A stretch of 55,255 nucleotides of DNA from NCBI GenBank assembly GCA_013298545.1, contig JAAFIA010000013.1, positions 1-55,255 of the forward strand. The letters are read 5' to 3'. Shown here in pieces: positions 25,023-32,947 of the stretch. Source of the stretch: Bacteroidota bacterium. Lineage in GTDB: Bacteria > Bacteroidota > Bacteroidia > Palsa-965. Positions within the stretch are counted from its first letter, which is position 1. Each line of letters starts with the position of its first letter. The translations under genes and the position numbers were made by a program. Below the pieces are notes generated by a model that was not told where the DNA came from, ran no database searches, and saw only the letters and a list, made by a program, of their open reading frames with translations.

Positions 25023-25769
25023 ATGAAACGAATAGGAAAAGGAGTATTCCTTCTTTTGATGTTCACGGTATGGTGTGGTTTTGTGCAAGCCCAATCGTAT
25101 TTCTACGGTGGTTATTCGTTTGCACGTTACAATACACTAGAAATTGCCACACAGAACTACATCACCAAATTTAATTTAGGGTGGAACTATACACAGAATT
25201 TCGGATCGGCAGCGGTTCCTGCCTTTAAGCCCGACACCATTGTTCGCAAACTCGAAAACCCTGCCCAATGGGGAAGTATTTCCTCCGGTATTACCTTCGG
25301 TTTTGTAGCCAATATGTCGAGTAACGTAGGTATTGAAATGGGTTTTCGTCGTTGGACACAAACGGCATCTGGTCGCCGTACAAACATGGCCACCAATGCA
25401 GAAGAAAAATTTTGGATTCAATCGCGACTGGGGGCTGTATTTGTAAACTTTATTGGAACTAAAAATGAAGCTTTCATGCCTTATGTTGGTGCAGATTTTT
25501 ATGCCTTCAAACTTCGTTATAGCTTTGAATCGAGCGAGTATGATGTGAAGAAACAACGCATCGGCATTAAAAAGAAAGTAGCAGTACCCTCATTTAATTT
25601 TGGTGCACATGTACGCATTCTGAATTTCAATGATCAAGTCTCCGTTAAACTTGTACCACAATACCAATTGCATATTGTACCTGACGAAATTCCGGTTGAC
25701 GCATTCAATGATTTAAAACTCAATCACAACAATTTTAGTCTAGGTATTATCCTTGCGCTCCACCTTTAA
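25023..25769 (+). CDS. Secreted outer-membrane beta-barrel-like protein, unknown function
   Basis: This 248-residue protein begins MKRIGKGVFLLLMFTVWCGFVQAQ (signal peptide). The remainder alternates aromatic and polar residues in strand-like segments (SYFYGGYSFARYNTLEI, GITFGFVANMSSNVGIEMGFRRW, FMPYVGADFYAFKLRYSF) and ends LGIILALHL. This is consistent with an 8- to 12-stranded outer-membrane barrel. I do not recognise the family. It is the first of three close genes (10- and 14-base gaps), followed by a similar protein and a lipoprotein, so the three probably work together in the envelope. I chose the ATG at 25023 over one at 24993 because the signal peptide starts there. The 178-base gap before it holds a TACTTTAG sequence at 24976. 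Confidence 0.72.
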   Translation: MKRIGKGVFLLLMFTVWCGFVQAQSYFYGGYSFARYNTLEIATQNYITKFNLGWNYTQNFGSAAVPAFKPDTIVRKLENPAQWGSISSGITFGFVANMSSNVGIEMGFRRWTQTASGRRTNMATNAEEKFWIQSRLGAVFVNFIGTKNEAFMPYVGADFYAFKLRYSFESSEYDVKKQRIGIKKKVAVPSFNFGAHVRILNFNDQVSVKLVPQYQLHIVPDEIPVDAFNDLKLNHNNFSLGIILALHL

Positions 25770-25779
25770 GAAACAGACG

Positions 25780-26529
25780 ATGAAAAAACTATTTGCACTC
25801 CTCGCACTTGTGTTGGTCTGTTTTGGTCAGGCAAAAGCACAATTTGAATTTACGCTTTATGGCGGCGGTTCCATCAACAAACTTCAATTCAAAGAATTTG
25901 AAACCTTTGTTTTAAATTACAATACAGCCAATGCGGCAGATCTCACCGAACCTATGAAGTTTAAATCGCTAGGTATTGGTTACGATATGGGTTTCACCTG
26001 TAACGTAGGACGCTATTTTTCATCTATTGGCGGTGGTGGTAACAAAACACGCGAAAGCGTTGCCATTACAAAATTTGCAGAGCGGCATATTTATTTCCGT
26101 ACTTGGGATTTAGATATAAAAGTAGGTGCAAGCCTTGGGCAAAATAAAGGCATTACACCTTATATCAGTATGACTACCATGGCCATGCAAATTCGCTCGT
26201 ATTCCCAATATGGCGATGTAAAGAGCTATGGTTCCGATCGCTTGTTAAATGGTGTGTTTACCTCATGGAAACTAAACATGTGTTTGGGTCTTCGTCTTAC
26301 AAAAGGAAGATTTTACATGGATTTTGCTTTCCCGTTGAATGCAAAAACTTATGGCGGAGGATCATTTGATAAGACAACAAACTCAACAGACGATTATTCC
26401 TTCCCAATAGATCCTGCTCAAATTGGAACAACATCGCCAGTTCTACTTACACCAATTACAGAAACATACCGCAACATCCGCCTCTGTTTCGGAATATCCA
26501 TTCCATTCAATCGCGATATAAACGAATAA
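25780..26529 (+). CDS. Secreted outer-membrane beta-barrel-like protein, unknown function
   Basis: This 249-residue protein has a signal peptide, MKKLFALLALVLVCFGQAKAQ, then beta-rich sequence (FEFTLYGGGSINKLQF, LGIGYDMGFTCNVGRYFSSIGGGGNK, RTWDLDIKVGASLGQNKGITPYISMTTM). It ends near FGISIPFNRDINE. It is similar in size and general pattern to the preceding gene product and starts 10 bases after it, so the two may be distant paralogues or partner barrels. No catalytic motif is visible. The ATG at 25780 is used in preference to an in-frame start within the preceding gene. Confidence 0.72.
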   Translation: MKKLFALLALVLVCFGQAKAQFEFTLYGGGSINKLQFKEFETFVLNYNTANAADLTEPMKFKSLGIGYDMGFTCNVGRYFSSIGGGGNKTRESVAITKFAERHIYFRTWDLDIKVGASLGQNKGITPYISMTTMAMQIRSYSQYGDVKSYGSDRLLNGVFTSWKLNMCLGLRLTKGRFYMDFAFPLNAKTYGGGSFDKTTNSTDDYSFPIDPAQIGTTSPVLLTPITETYRNIRLCFGISIPFNRDINE

Positions 26530-26543
26530 ATCAACGGATAACG

Positions 26544-27044
26544 ATGAAACGCAACTTTATTTTTCCGCTTTTACTCATGCTACTCGTGAGTGCAACAGGC
26601 TGTTTTAAAAGCAATCCCGATAAAGAAACCATGCAAGCTGGTGGTTCATGGAAAATCGAAAAGGTTACCATAACCAATTACGATTCACTTGGTGTTGAGA
26701 AGAACTCAGCAACATCAGAAGAAGCCGGATTTCTCATGCTTTCGCATACCGATGATTTTTTGTTTGAAAACGGCTTTAGTGCCGAGTATTATCTAGATCG
26801 TTTGACGAATAGCGAAATGTATGGGTTATTTGGCTCTGCCGATGTTTGGGGGGTTGCACCCTCTGGACGAAATTTCAATTTAGGAAGTGTTGATCCATCA
26901 AGTGGATATACTTTTTCTGTTGCAAGTTTCTCGATTCTGAAACTCAACAACCGTAAAATGGACTTACAATATGTGCGTTTGCATCCGATAACCGGAGCAG
27001 TTGTTTTTGTAGAGTTATGGCAATTGAAACGCGCCACGCATTAA
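26544..27044 (+). CDS. Lipoprotein, lipocalin-like, unknown function
   Basis: This 166-residue protein has a lipoprotein signal, MKRNFIFPLLLMLLVSATGC, with cysteine 20 as the predicted lipidation site. The mature part contains GGSWKIEKVTITNYDSLGVEK near its start, the opening common to Bacteroidota lipocalin-like lipoproteins, and ends VVFVELWQLKRATH. It is the third gene of the 25023-27044 group (14-base gap) and is followed by a clear terminator. It may be the periplasm-facing partner of the two barrel proteins. Confidence 0.72.
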   Translation: MKRNFIFPLLLMLLVSATGCFKSNPDKETMQAGGSWKIEKVTITNYDSLGVEKNSATSEEAGFLMLSHTDDFLFENGFSAEYYLDRLTNSEMYGLFGSADVWGVAPSGRNFNLGSVDPSSGYTFSVASFSILKLNNRKMDLQYVRLHPITGAVVFVELWQLKRATH

Positions 27045-27063
27045 CACATTCCAACTCCTACAC

Positions 27064-27095
27064 AAAGCCATTTGCAACAGCAGATGGCTTTTTTT
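27064..27095 (+). terminator. Intrinsic terminator of the 25023-27044 envelope group
   Basis: AAAGCCAT (27064-27071) pairs with ATGGCTTT (27084-27091), extended inward by TTGC/GCAG (one G-U) to a four-base AACA loop, and is followed by more T to 27095. Confidence 0.85.
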
Positions 27096-27169
27096 GATTT
27101 TATGAATTAGCTTCGTAGTTGGAAATTCAAAATCTTTGTGTCTCTTTGTAAAACAAAACAACGATAACC

Positions 27170-27916
27170 ATGAGCACCAACCGTCGCGATTTTTTGAGAT
27201 TAGGAACCTTAGCAACAATCGGTCTCTCCTTCATTGGCCGCAAGGCTTTTGCTGCTGCCAACCGCATTGAGCGAAAATTGATTCAACAAACTATGGGGCC
27301 ATTCACACTTGCTGCGCTTCCTTATGCATACGATGCCCTTGAGCCACATATCGACCGCACTACGATGGAAATTCACCACACCAAGCACCATCAAGCATAC
27401 GTCAATAACCTGAACAAAGCGATAGAAAGTCTGAAAGAGCAACCCAAAACGCTCGACGATATTTTCAGAAACATCAGCACCTATTCTGCGGGTGTTCGCA
27501 ACAATGCTGGCGGCCATTGGAACCATACTTTTTTCTGGAACATTATGCGTGCATCGTATGCTGTTGCTGCAAATGCGCCAAGTGGAAAATTGGCAGAAGC
27601 CATTAACGCCAGTTTTGGTTCATTCGAGAAATTCAAAGAACAATTTGTGCAAGCGGGCAAAGATCGTTTTGGTTCGGGTTGGGTTTGGCTTGTGATCAAT
27701 GCTGAAAAAAAATTAGTCATCTGCTCAACGCCCAATCAAGACAACCCACTCATGAGCGACGCGCCTGTAAAAGGAACGCCTGTGCTTGCATTAGATGTTT
27801 GGGAGCATGCGTATTATTTGAAGTATCAAAATAAACGTCCCGATTACTTGGCCGCATGGTGGAATGTGGTGAATTGGGAGCGCGCCGGAGAATTGTTTGA
27901 AGGGAAATATCGATAA
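27170..27916 (+). CDS. Superoxide dismutase (Fe/Mn family) with Tat signal peptide
   Basis: This enzyme converts superoxide to O2 and H2O2. The 248-residue protein has a twin-arginine export signal ([20 protein letters not shown], cleavage near AFAAA). A complete Fe/Mn-SOD follows: [14 protein letters not shown], metal ligand H69 in [20 protein letters not shown]119 in [13 protein letters not shown], and D209 and H213 in [19 protein letters not shown]. The GGH motif before the second ligand is the Mn-type pattern, so Mn or cambialistic use is likelier than Fe only. Tat export of an already folded, metal-loaded enzyme puts it in the periplasm. The gene appears monocistronic. Confidence 0.95.
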   Translation: MSTNRRDFLRLGTLATIGLSFIGRKAFAAANRIERKLIQQTMGPFTLAALPYAYDALEPHIDRTTMEIHHTKHHQAYVNNLNKAIESLKEQPKTLDDIFRNISTYSAGVRNNAGGHWNHTFFWNIMRASYAVAANAPSGKLAEAINASFGSFEKFKEQFVQAGKDRFGSGWVWLVINAEKKLVICSTPNQDNPLMSDAPVKGTPVLALDVWEHAYYLKYQNKRPDYLAAWWNVVNWERAGELFEGKYR

Positions 27917-27930
27917 AAACTTTATTTTAC

Positions 27931-27962
27931 TTGACAACGGCATGGTTGAGACTATATATTTG
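27931..27962 (+). promoter_or_regulatory. Promoter TTG - 21 bp - TATATTTG for the three-gene cassette
   Basis: TTG (27931-27933) and TATATTTG (27955-27962) have the same 21-base spacing seen at 5429-5460. The box lies 52 bases before the ATG at 28015, so the AT-rich cassette has its own promoter. Confidence 0.6.
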
Positions 27963-28014
27963 TAGTTTTTGGAAGGGTTGAGTTATAGTTGCAAGTTATT
28001 TTAAATCTATTCTT

Positions 28015-28767
28015 ATGGGCACTACAAAAAAATACAAGAACCCACCCTTATTAGAGGTGGTCTGTGAGTTTAAGTTTAAGAAGACAGACAATGGTATTAA
28101 TAAAGAAGAGCTAGATAACCGATTTGCAGAGATTGTAAAAGAATACCTACCCGATCGACAACAAAAAATCAACTTTGATATTTTAATTAAAGCAGATGAA
28201 GGTCAGATAACAGCGCAAAGTACTGAGTCCCAAAACGGAATGACTCAGTTTAAAGACAAAGACAATAAATTAATGGCACAGCTAGGTGATGGGCTTCTTG
28301 CTATTAACCATTTAACGCCATATTCATCATGGGAAGAATTTTCTCCTTTCATACAAAAAATATTGGGTATTTATATAAAAGAATCCAAATCTTATGAATT
28401 TGAAAAAGCTTCTATTAGCTGCATAAATAGAATAAATATTCCAAGCAATGAGATAGCTCCTCCGGACTATTTTAATTTTTTTGTTGTTATTCCGTCAAAT
28501 GTATCTGAAAGTATTGCTAATTTTGTAATTAAAACAGAACATCGATACAATAATGATGCTGATTTGCTACAGATGACGCTCTACAATACGCCGAATAATA
28601 ATTCAAATGAAATTTCATTTATCTTTGATCTAAATTTTTCAATGATTAATGCTAGTGTTTCTTCGTTAGAAGAAGTAGAGAAATGGCTTGAAAAAGGCCA
28701 TGAGGCTCTAAATAGAGCGTTTGAAGAATCATTAACAGATAAATGTAAAAACATATTCGACTTATGA
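28015..28767 (+). CDS. TIGR04255-like protein (sporadic family, unknown function)
   Basis: The 250-residue protein opens TKKYKNPPLLEVVCEFKFKK, the N-terminal signature I associate with the sporadically distributed TIGR04255 family (N-P-P-[LI]-x-E-V-V-x-E-F). The length also fits. No catalytic motif or membrane segment is visible. The sequence has strand-helix character, with a WLEKGHEALNRAFEESLTDKCK helical C-terminus. It is the first of three overlapping genes, sharing an ATGA overlap with the next. The region is clearly more AT-rich than its neighbours, with AAA, AAT and ATA codons common, suggesting acquisition. Function is unknown; the cassette context suggests a defence or toxin-antitoxin-like role. 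Confidence 0.72.
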   Translation: MGTTKKYKNPPLLEVVCEFKFKKTDNGINKEELDNRFAEIVKEYLPDRQQKINFDILIKADEGQITAQSTESQNGMTQFKDKDNKLMAQLGDGLLAINHLTPYSSWEEFSPFIQKILGIYIKESKSYEFEKASISCINRINIPSNEIAPPDYFNFFVVIPSNVSESIANFVIKTEHRYNNDADLLQMTLYNTPNNNSNEISFIFDLNFSMINASVSSLEEVEKWLEKGHEALNRAFEESLTDKCKNIFDL

Positions 28768-29282
28768 TCGCCGCTCCAGCAATTGACGAAAACCTGTTTG
28801 AAAAAGAAGGTAAAAAATTAATAACTCGATTTAAATCTGAATCATTGTGCAAGCAGACTACAAGCATAATGACTCGAAATGAAGTCGGAATTTATCCGCA
28901 TTCGACTTTTATAAAAAATCAAGACAATAACTCTAATACAAACTATTTATTTCAAATTAAAAAAATCCTCTCGGATTATGAGTTTATAGAAGAGAACTTG
29001 GTATTGTTATACATCAATAAGAACCCGAAGATTTTGGATGTTCTTATTGCAGCACCCCCTAAATTACATTCATTTTTCAATGAAAATATTGAGGTTAAAT
29101 TGTCAGTATTTGAGAATCCAGAGGAAGAAACACAAATTCTAAATGCTAATATTTTTCATGAGTTTAGTATTGAGGATGGATTTGTGCGTGAACAAAAGTT
29201 TTTTGATGAATGGTTTGAACCAAGTTTTCCGAGTTTGTCTAGTAAAATATTATTTAGAGAATTTTCAAAAGATGTCTTTTAG
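28764..29282 (+). CDS. Hypothetical protein, middle gene of AT-rich cassette
   Basis: This 172-residue soluble protein matches no family I recognise. It starts MIAAPAIDENLFEKEGKKLITRFKSESLCKQT, has a central LSDYEFIEENLVLLYINKNPKILDVLIAAPPKLHSFF segment and an acidic, aromatic C-terminus (FHEFSIEDGFVREQKFFDEWFEPSFPSL). Its ATG overlaps the stop of the TIGR04255-like gene (ATGA), and its own end overlaps the start of the HEPN-like gene by 11 bases. This indicates tight translational coupling of three products. Lysine, asparagine and AT-rich codons dominate. It may bind one of its neighbours, but this is inference. Confidence 0.7.
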   Translation: MIAAPAIDENLFEKEGKKLITRFKSESLCKQTTSIMTRNEVGIYPHSTFIKNQDNNSNTNYLFQIKKILSDYEFIEENLVLLYINKNPKILDVLIAAPPKLHSFFNENIEVKLSVFENPEEETQILNANIFHEFSIEDGFVREQKFFDEWFEPSFPSLSSKILFREFSKDVF

Positions 29283-29646
29283 CTTTGACGAGTTCGAAGA
29301 AGTAGCGAATAAACTAGCTGAATCAGATGACGAGGGTAGTATTAGATCGGCTATTAGTCGTGGGTATTATTGTATATTTCATCGGGCAAAGAAAATTTCA
29401 GGTTTTACCACAAATCAATATGGAGCTACACATGAATCTGTTATAAGAAAAATTAGAGAGAACCATGAAATAACGAACAACAATAAAATTGCCAAAACTC
29501 TAGAGGAATTAAAGCAAGATCGAGTAACTGCGGATTATCACTCTATGCCGCCAAGTCAAGTAGTGTTCAATAAGAATTATTTTAAGAGATTCAAAATCAG
29601 ATTTGACAACTTATCGAGTATGCTTGAGCAAGCATTCCATGAATAA
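29272..29646 (+). CDS. HEPN-like protein (possible RNase/toxin component)
   Basis: This 124-residue, largely helical protein has two features of HEPN/UPF0332-type proteins. One is the segment SIRSAISRGYYCIFHRAKK (23-41), like the RSAISRAYYAAFHAA helix of that family. The other is DRVTADYH (83-90), which combines the R-x-x-ADY pattern with an R84-x5-H90 spacing matching the RX4-6H ribonuclease motif. HEPN proteins in toxin-antitoxin and defence loci often cleave RNA. No MNT antitoxin gene is present; the two overlapping upstream genes would be the candidate regulators. The ATG at 29272 is chosen since homology-like sequence begins there, although the frame is open further upstream. Confidence 0.68.
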   Translation: MSFSFDEFEEVANKLAESDDEGSIRSAISRGYYCIFHRAKKISGFTTNQYGATHESVIRKIRENHEITNNNKIAKTLEELKQDRVTADYHSMPPSQVVFNKNYFKRFKIRFDNLSSMLEQAFHE

Positions 29647-29783
29647 TGACTATGCTTTATGTTTTAATTTGATTGAAAATGGCGTGCCAAATATGACAAA
29701 AATCATATTTTCGACTAGGTTGCGCTTTTACCTTCGTACATCATCCGTATTTTACCATAACAGAATCGCGATGCGCAACACGT

Positions 29784-30971
29784 ATGGAACGTAACGAAGG
29801 CATAGATAATCTTTTTTTATTCGCAACGGAAGGGATTTTGGTCGCTAATGAGCGTGGAGAAATTGTTCGCATTAACCCAAGTGCAGAAAAACTCTTTGGG
29901 TATCAAACTGGCGAACTTGTTGGACAGAAAATAGAAAGCCTCATTCCAAAACGACTTACGGAGAAGCATGTCGCACATCGCGAAAATTTCAACCGCAATC
30001 CGCACCCACGCGCGATGGGTGCTGGAAAGATGTTGTTCGCGATGAAAAAAGATGGCTCAGAGTTTCCAGTCGAAATTAGTTTGAGTCCATACACAACATC
30101 CGAAGGAAAATTTACGATTGGTTTTGTTGTCGATATTACAGAACGCATAGTAGCCGAAGAAAAATTGAAAAACTACTCCATTGAACTGGAGCGACAAGTG
30201 AAAAACAGAACATTAATTCTGGAAGAAGCCATCGAAGAACTGGAAAAAACAAAAAGAGATTTGCACAATGCTTTGGAAAAAGAGCGAGAATTGAATGAAT
30301 TAAAATCGCGTTTCGTTTCCATGGCGTCGCATGAATTTCGGACACCACTCACAACCATGATGTCTTCGCTTTCACTAATTACAAAGTATGGCGACCAAAA
30401 CGACAAAGAGAATCAGAGCAAACACGTTACCAAGATTAAAACCTCCATTCATAACCTCACCGATATTCTGAATGATTTTTTATCCATAACCAAGTTCGAA
30501 GAAGGGAAGATCGAAAATCAGCCAGAGCAAATAAATATCCGACTGTATATCGGAGAAATTGTTTCTGATATGCAACCTACAACAAAGGCGTCGCAACAAC
30601 TTTTCTATACACACGAGGGTAGCGAAACGGTTGTGCTCGATGTCCAACTAATCAGAAATATTTTATTCAACTTGATTTCCAATGCCATTAAATTTAGTCC
30701 GGTCGATGGAAAAATTCAGGTGCACTCATCGGTTACCAAAGAGTCGTTGGTGCTATCTGTGATGGATAATGGTGTTGGTATTCCAGATGCTGATCAACGC
30801 CACTTGTTTGAACGATTTTTTCGCGGAAATAATGTAACACATATTCAAGGAACGGGGCTTGGCCTTGCCATTGTTGCGCGTTATGTGGAACGTATGAACG
30901 GCACCATTCATTTTGAAAGTCAGGAAAATAAAGGCACAACATTTACCTTAAGCATTCCGCAGAACCTATGA
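29784..30971 (+). CDS. PAS-domain sensor histidine kinase
   Basis: This 395-residue soluble kinase has an N-terminal PAS domain (~5-120; GILVANERGEIVRINPSAEKLFGYQTGELVGQ and FTIGFVVDITER). A long coiled coil (~125-175), a HisKA domain with H183 in SMASHEFRTPL and a HATPase domain follow, the last with NLISNAIKFSP, MDNGVGIP, LFERFFRG and GTGLGLAIVARYVERMNG. There is no membrane segment, so the input is cytoplasmic, possibly redox, oxygen or a bound cofactor. It overlaps the next gene by 4 bases; that product is a receiver-Crp fusion, clearly its partner. A TACCTTCG box at 29729 is a possible promoter. Confidence 0.95.
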   Translation: MERNEGIDNLFLFATEGILVANERGEIVRINPSAEKLFGYQTGELVGQKIESLIPKRLTEKHVAHRENFNRNPHPRAMGAGKMLFAMKKDGSEFPVEISLSPYTTSEGKFTIGFVVDITERIVAEEKLKNYSIELERQVKNRTLILEEAIEELEKTKRDLHNALEKERELNELKSRFVSMASHEFRTPLTTMMSSLSLITKYGDQNDKENQSKHVTKIKTSIHNLTDILNDFLSITKFEEGKIENQPEQINIRLYIGEIVSDMQPTTKASQQLFYTHEGSETVVLDVQLIRNILFNLISNAIKFSPVDGKIQVHSSVTKESLVLSVMDNGVGIPDADQRHLFERFFRGNNVTHIQGTGLGLAIVARYVERMNGTIHFESQENKGTTFTLSIPQNL

Positions 30972-32026
30972 AAAAAATACTGTTGATCGAAGACAATAAA
31001 GATATTCGTGAGAATACGGCTGAAATTTTGACGCTTGCGGAATATAATGTCATAACGGCTGAAAATGGTAAAGTAGGAATCGATTTAGCGCGAGCAGAAC
31101 GACCCGATCTGATTATTTGCGACATCATGATGCCCGTTTTAGACGGACATGGCGTTCTCCATTTGTTGTCGAAGCACGAGGAAACAGCCAGTATTCCTTT
31201 TATTTTTCTAACTGCAAAATCTGAACGAAGCGATTTCAGAAAAGGCATGGAAATGGGTGCCGATGATTACATCACCAAACCTTTTGATGATGTAGAATTG
31301 TTGAACGCCATCGAAAGCCGTTTGAAAAAGAACGAAGCCTTGAGGAAGAAATACGAAAACAATATTTCAGGAATAAACGAATTTATAAGTGAAGCAAAAG
31401 GCTTAGAAACATTGCAGAAAATTTCTGAACAACGCGACGCTCGAATTTATAAAAAGAAAGACACCATTTACACCGAAGGCCATTACCCAAAAGGTGTTTA
31501 TTTTGTTGGGAAAGGAAAAGTGAAAGTTATTCAGACAAGCGAACTCGGAAAAGAATTAATTACCGAATTGCATAACGAAGGCGATTTTTTTGGGTACTTA
31601 CCACTCATGCAAAATGAAAAGTACACCAATACTGCCATTACCTTGGAAGACGCGGAAGTTTATATGATTCCGCAAGATGATTTTTTTGCGCTGCTATACA
31701 AAAACGCTGCCGTCTCCCGAAAATTTATTGAAATGCTCTCCAACAACTTGGCGGAAACGGAAAGAAGGTTGGTTAAATTGGCCTATAATTCGGTTAGAAA
31801 ACGTGTTGCCGAAGCGCTCATCACGCTTTCTGATAAATACAAGAAAGAAGGAGAACAAACATTCAGCATGAAAATATCGCGCGAGGATCTTGCCAATATC
31901 GTAGGAACGGCAACCGAAACGGTCATTCGTACATTGAGCGATTTTAAGGAAGAGAAATACATTGATCTTTCGGGAAGCACCATTACCATTTTGAATTACG
32001 ATAAGCTCGCCCATTTAAAAAATTAA
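30968..32026 (+). CDS. Response regulator fused to Crp/Fnr regulator (REC + cNMP-binding + HTH)
   Basis: This 352-residue fusion has a receiver domain (1-125; D9, phospho-acceptor D52 in IICDIMMPVLDG, T82, K104 in YITKPFDD), then a cyclic-nucleotide-binding-like beta-roll (~145-265; IYTEGHYPKGVYFVGKGKVKVIQ, GDFFGYLPLM). A Crp-type winged helix (~275-350; ISREDLANIVGTATETVIRTLSDFKEEKYIDL) completes it. Phosphorylation by the upstream PAS kinase (4-base overlap) would directly control a Crp-type DNA-binding module. No Fnr-type cysteines are visible, so it is unlikely to hold an Fe-S cluster. The stress-type genes downstream (32175-34176) are plausible targets by position. Confidence 0.94.
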   Translation: MKKILLIEDNKDIRENTAEILTLAEYNVITAENGKVGIDLARAERPDLIICDIMMPVLDGHGVLHLLSKHEETASIPFIFLTAKSERSDFRKGMEMGADDYITKPFDDVELLNAIESRLKKNEALRKKYENNISGINEFISEAKGLETLQKISEQRDARIYKKKDTIYTEGHYPKGVYFVGKGKVKVIQTSELGKELITELHNEGDFFGYLPLMQNEKYTNTAITLEDAEVYMIPQDDFFALLYKNAAVSRKFIEMLSNNLAETERRLVKLAYNSVRKRVAEALITLSDKYKKEGEQTFSMKISREDLANIVGTATETVIRTLSDFKEEKYIDLSGSTITILNYDKLAHLKN

Positions 32027-32135
32027 CTTTTGAATCGCGAAGCGAAACGCCTAAGTTGGAGTTAAACGCCAAGAATCCTGACAACAATCATGTTCTGAAT
32101 TGATGCCGCTCATCTAGGCTGCGAAGGGTATAGGC

Positions 32136-32143
32136 TACTTTTG
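32136..32143 (+). promoter_or_regulatory. -7 box (TACTTTTG) for the 32175-34176 gene group
   Basis: TACTTTTG matches TAnnTTTG exactly and lies 31 bases before the DoxX-like gene's ATG. The four closely spaced genes that follow have no other clear promoter, so this may drive all of them. Confidence 0.6.
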
Positions 32144-32174
32144 TTCATAGCTAACTGCTAAAAACAAAAGAAAC

Positions 32175-32612
32175 ATGCACACACTGATCTACTCACACGA
32201 AGCATTGGCAGTATTCATTGCCCGTGTGTTCCTTGGTTTGCTGTTTTTTTTTCAAGGGTACGATGCTGTGTTTAAGGTTCGCATTAAAAACATCGTCGAA
32301 ACAGTTGAACGGCCTTTTGGAGAAAAAGGAGTTCCCCGATTTTTGACCGTTGCAGCTGCATGGTTTACATCGTATTCGGAACTGATTGGTGGTGCCTTGC
32401 TTGTTGTTGGGTTGTTTGAATACTTCGCACTTTTTCTACTCGGCGCAAATATATTGGTTGCAGCCATTGGCTTCGGAATAACCAATCCGGTTTGGGATTT
32501 GCAACACGTATTTCCACGGTTAATGCTACTGCTTTTTTTACTCCTCGTTCCAGCATCGTGGCATGCATGGTCGTTGGATCATCTCGTTAATTATCTAAAA
32601 AATAACCTTTAA
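32175..32612 (+). CDS. DoxX-family inner-membrane protein
   Basis: This 145-residue protein has four transmembrane helices. The first contains the DoxX-like phrase FIARVFLGLLFFFQGYDAVFK, then SYSELIGGALLVVGLFEYFALFLLGANILVAAIGFG and a C-terminal helix with HVFPRLMLLLFLLLVPASWHAWSLD. DoxX proteins are small membrane proteins linked to thiosulfate:quinone oxidoreduction or redox homeostasis; the exact role here is unknown. It is the first of four genes (11-, 12- and 17-base gaps) ending with universal stress and small conserved proteins, suggesting a redox/stress operon. Confidence 0.85.
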   Translation: MHTLIYSHEALAVFIARVFLGLLFFFQGYDAVFKVRIKNIVETVERPFGEKGVPRFLTVAAAWFTSYSELIGGALLVVGLFEYFALFLLGANILVAAIGFGITNPVWDLQHVFPRLMLLLFLLLVPASWHAWSLDHLVNYLKNNL

Positions 32613-32623
32613 AAATACACAAC

Positions 32624-32935
32624 ATGAACGCTACACTCACATCAAATCAAACAGCAACTGCTGCAAATGTTTCAGCTACAAACTCAAAAACAGCCATTTG
32701 GGAAGCTGCTGAAAAAAACCGTTTTGGCATCGTACCATTTTTACTTGTCCTGATTGCATGTCTTGGCGGTTATGCCGGAGCAATAGCCGTACAAGAAAAC
32801 CCAATTATGCTCGCGGTTATTGCCGCGGTTACAGGCCTTACCGAAGCATTGATTTTATCTGTTGCAAGCATGCGTGCCATTATCATTTCATCGGCGATTG
32901 TTGTAGCAATTAGCCTCTCCGTTATTCTTTTTTAA
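32624..32935 (+). CDS. Small three-helix membrane protein, unknown function
   Basis: This 103-residue protein has a Thr/Asn/Ala-rich N-terminus (~1-30), then about three hydrophobic helices: IVPFLLVLIACLGGYAGAIAV, IMLAVIAAVTGLTEALILSVA and AIIISSAIVVAISLSVILF. No family recognised. It sits 11 bases after the DoxX-like gene and 12 bases before the universal stress gene, so co-transcription is likely. The low-complexity polar N-terminus may be cytoplasmic. Confidence 0.72.
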   Translation: MNATLTSNQTATAANVSATNSKTAIWEAAEKNRFGIVPFLLVLIACLGGYAGAIAVQENPIMLAVIAAVTGLTEALILSVASMRAIIISSAIVVAISLSVILF

Positions 32936-32947
32936 AGAAACCACACT

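Noticed and set aside
32027-32110. Possible intergenic repeat like that at 61-105 (GAATCGCGAAGCGAAACGCC)
   Set aside because: Only a vague resemblance to the TTCGCG words; no clear repeated unit within the stretch.
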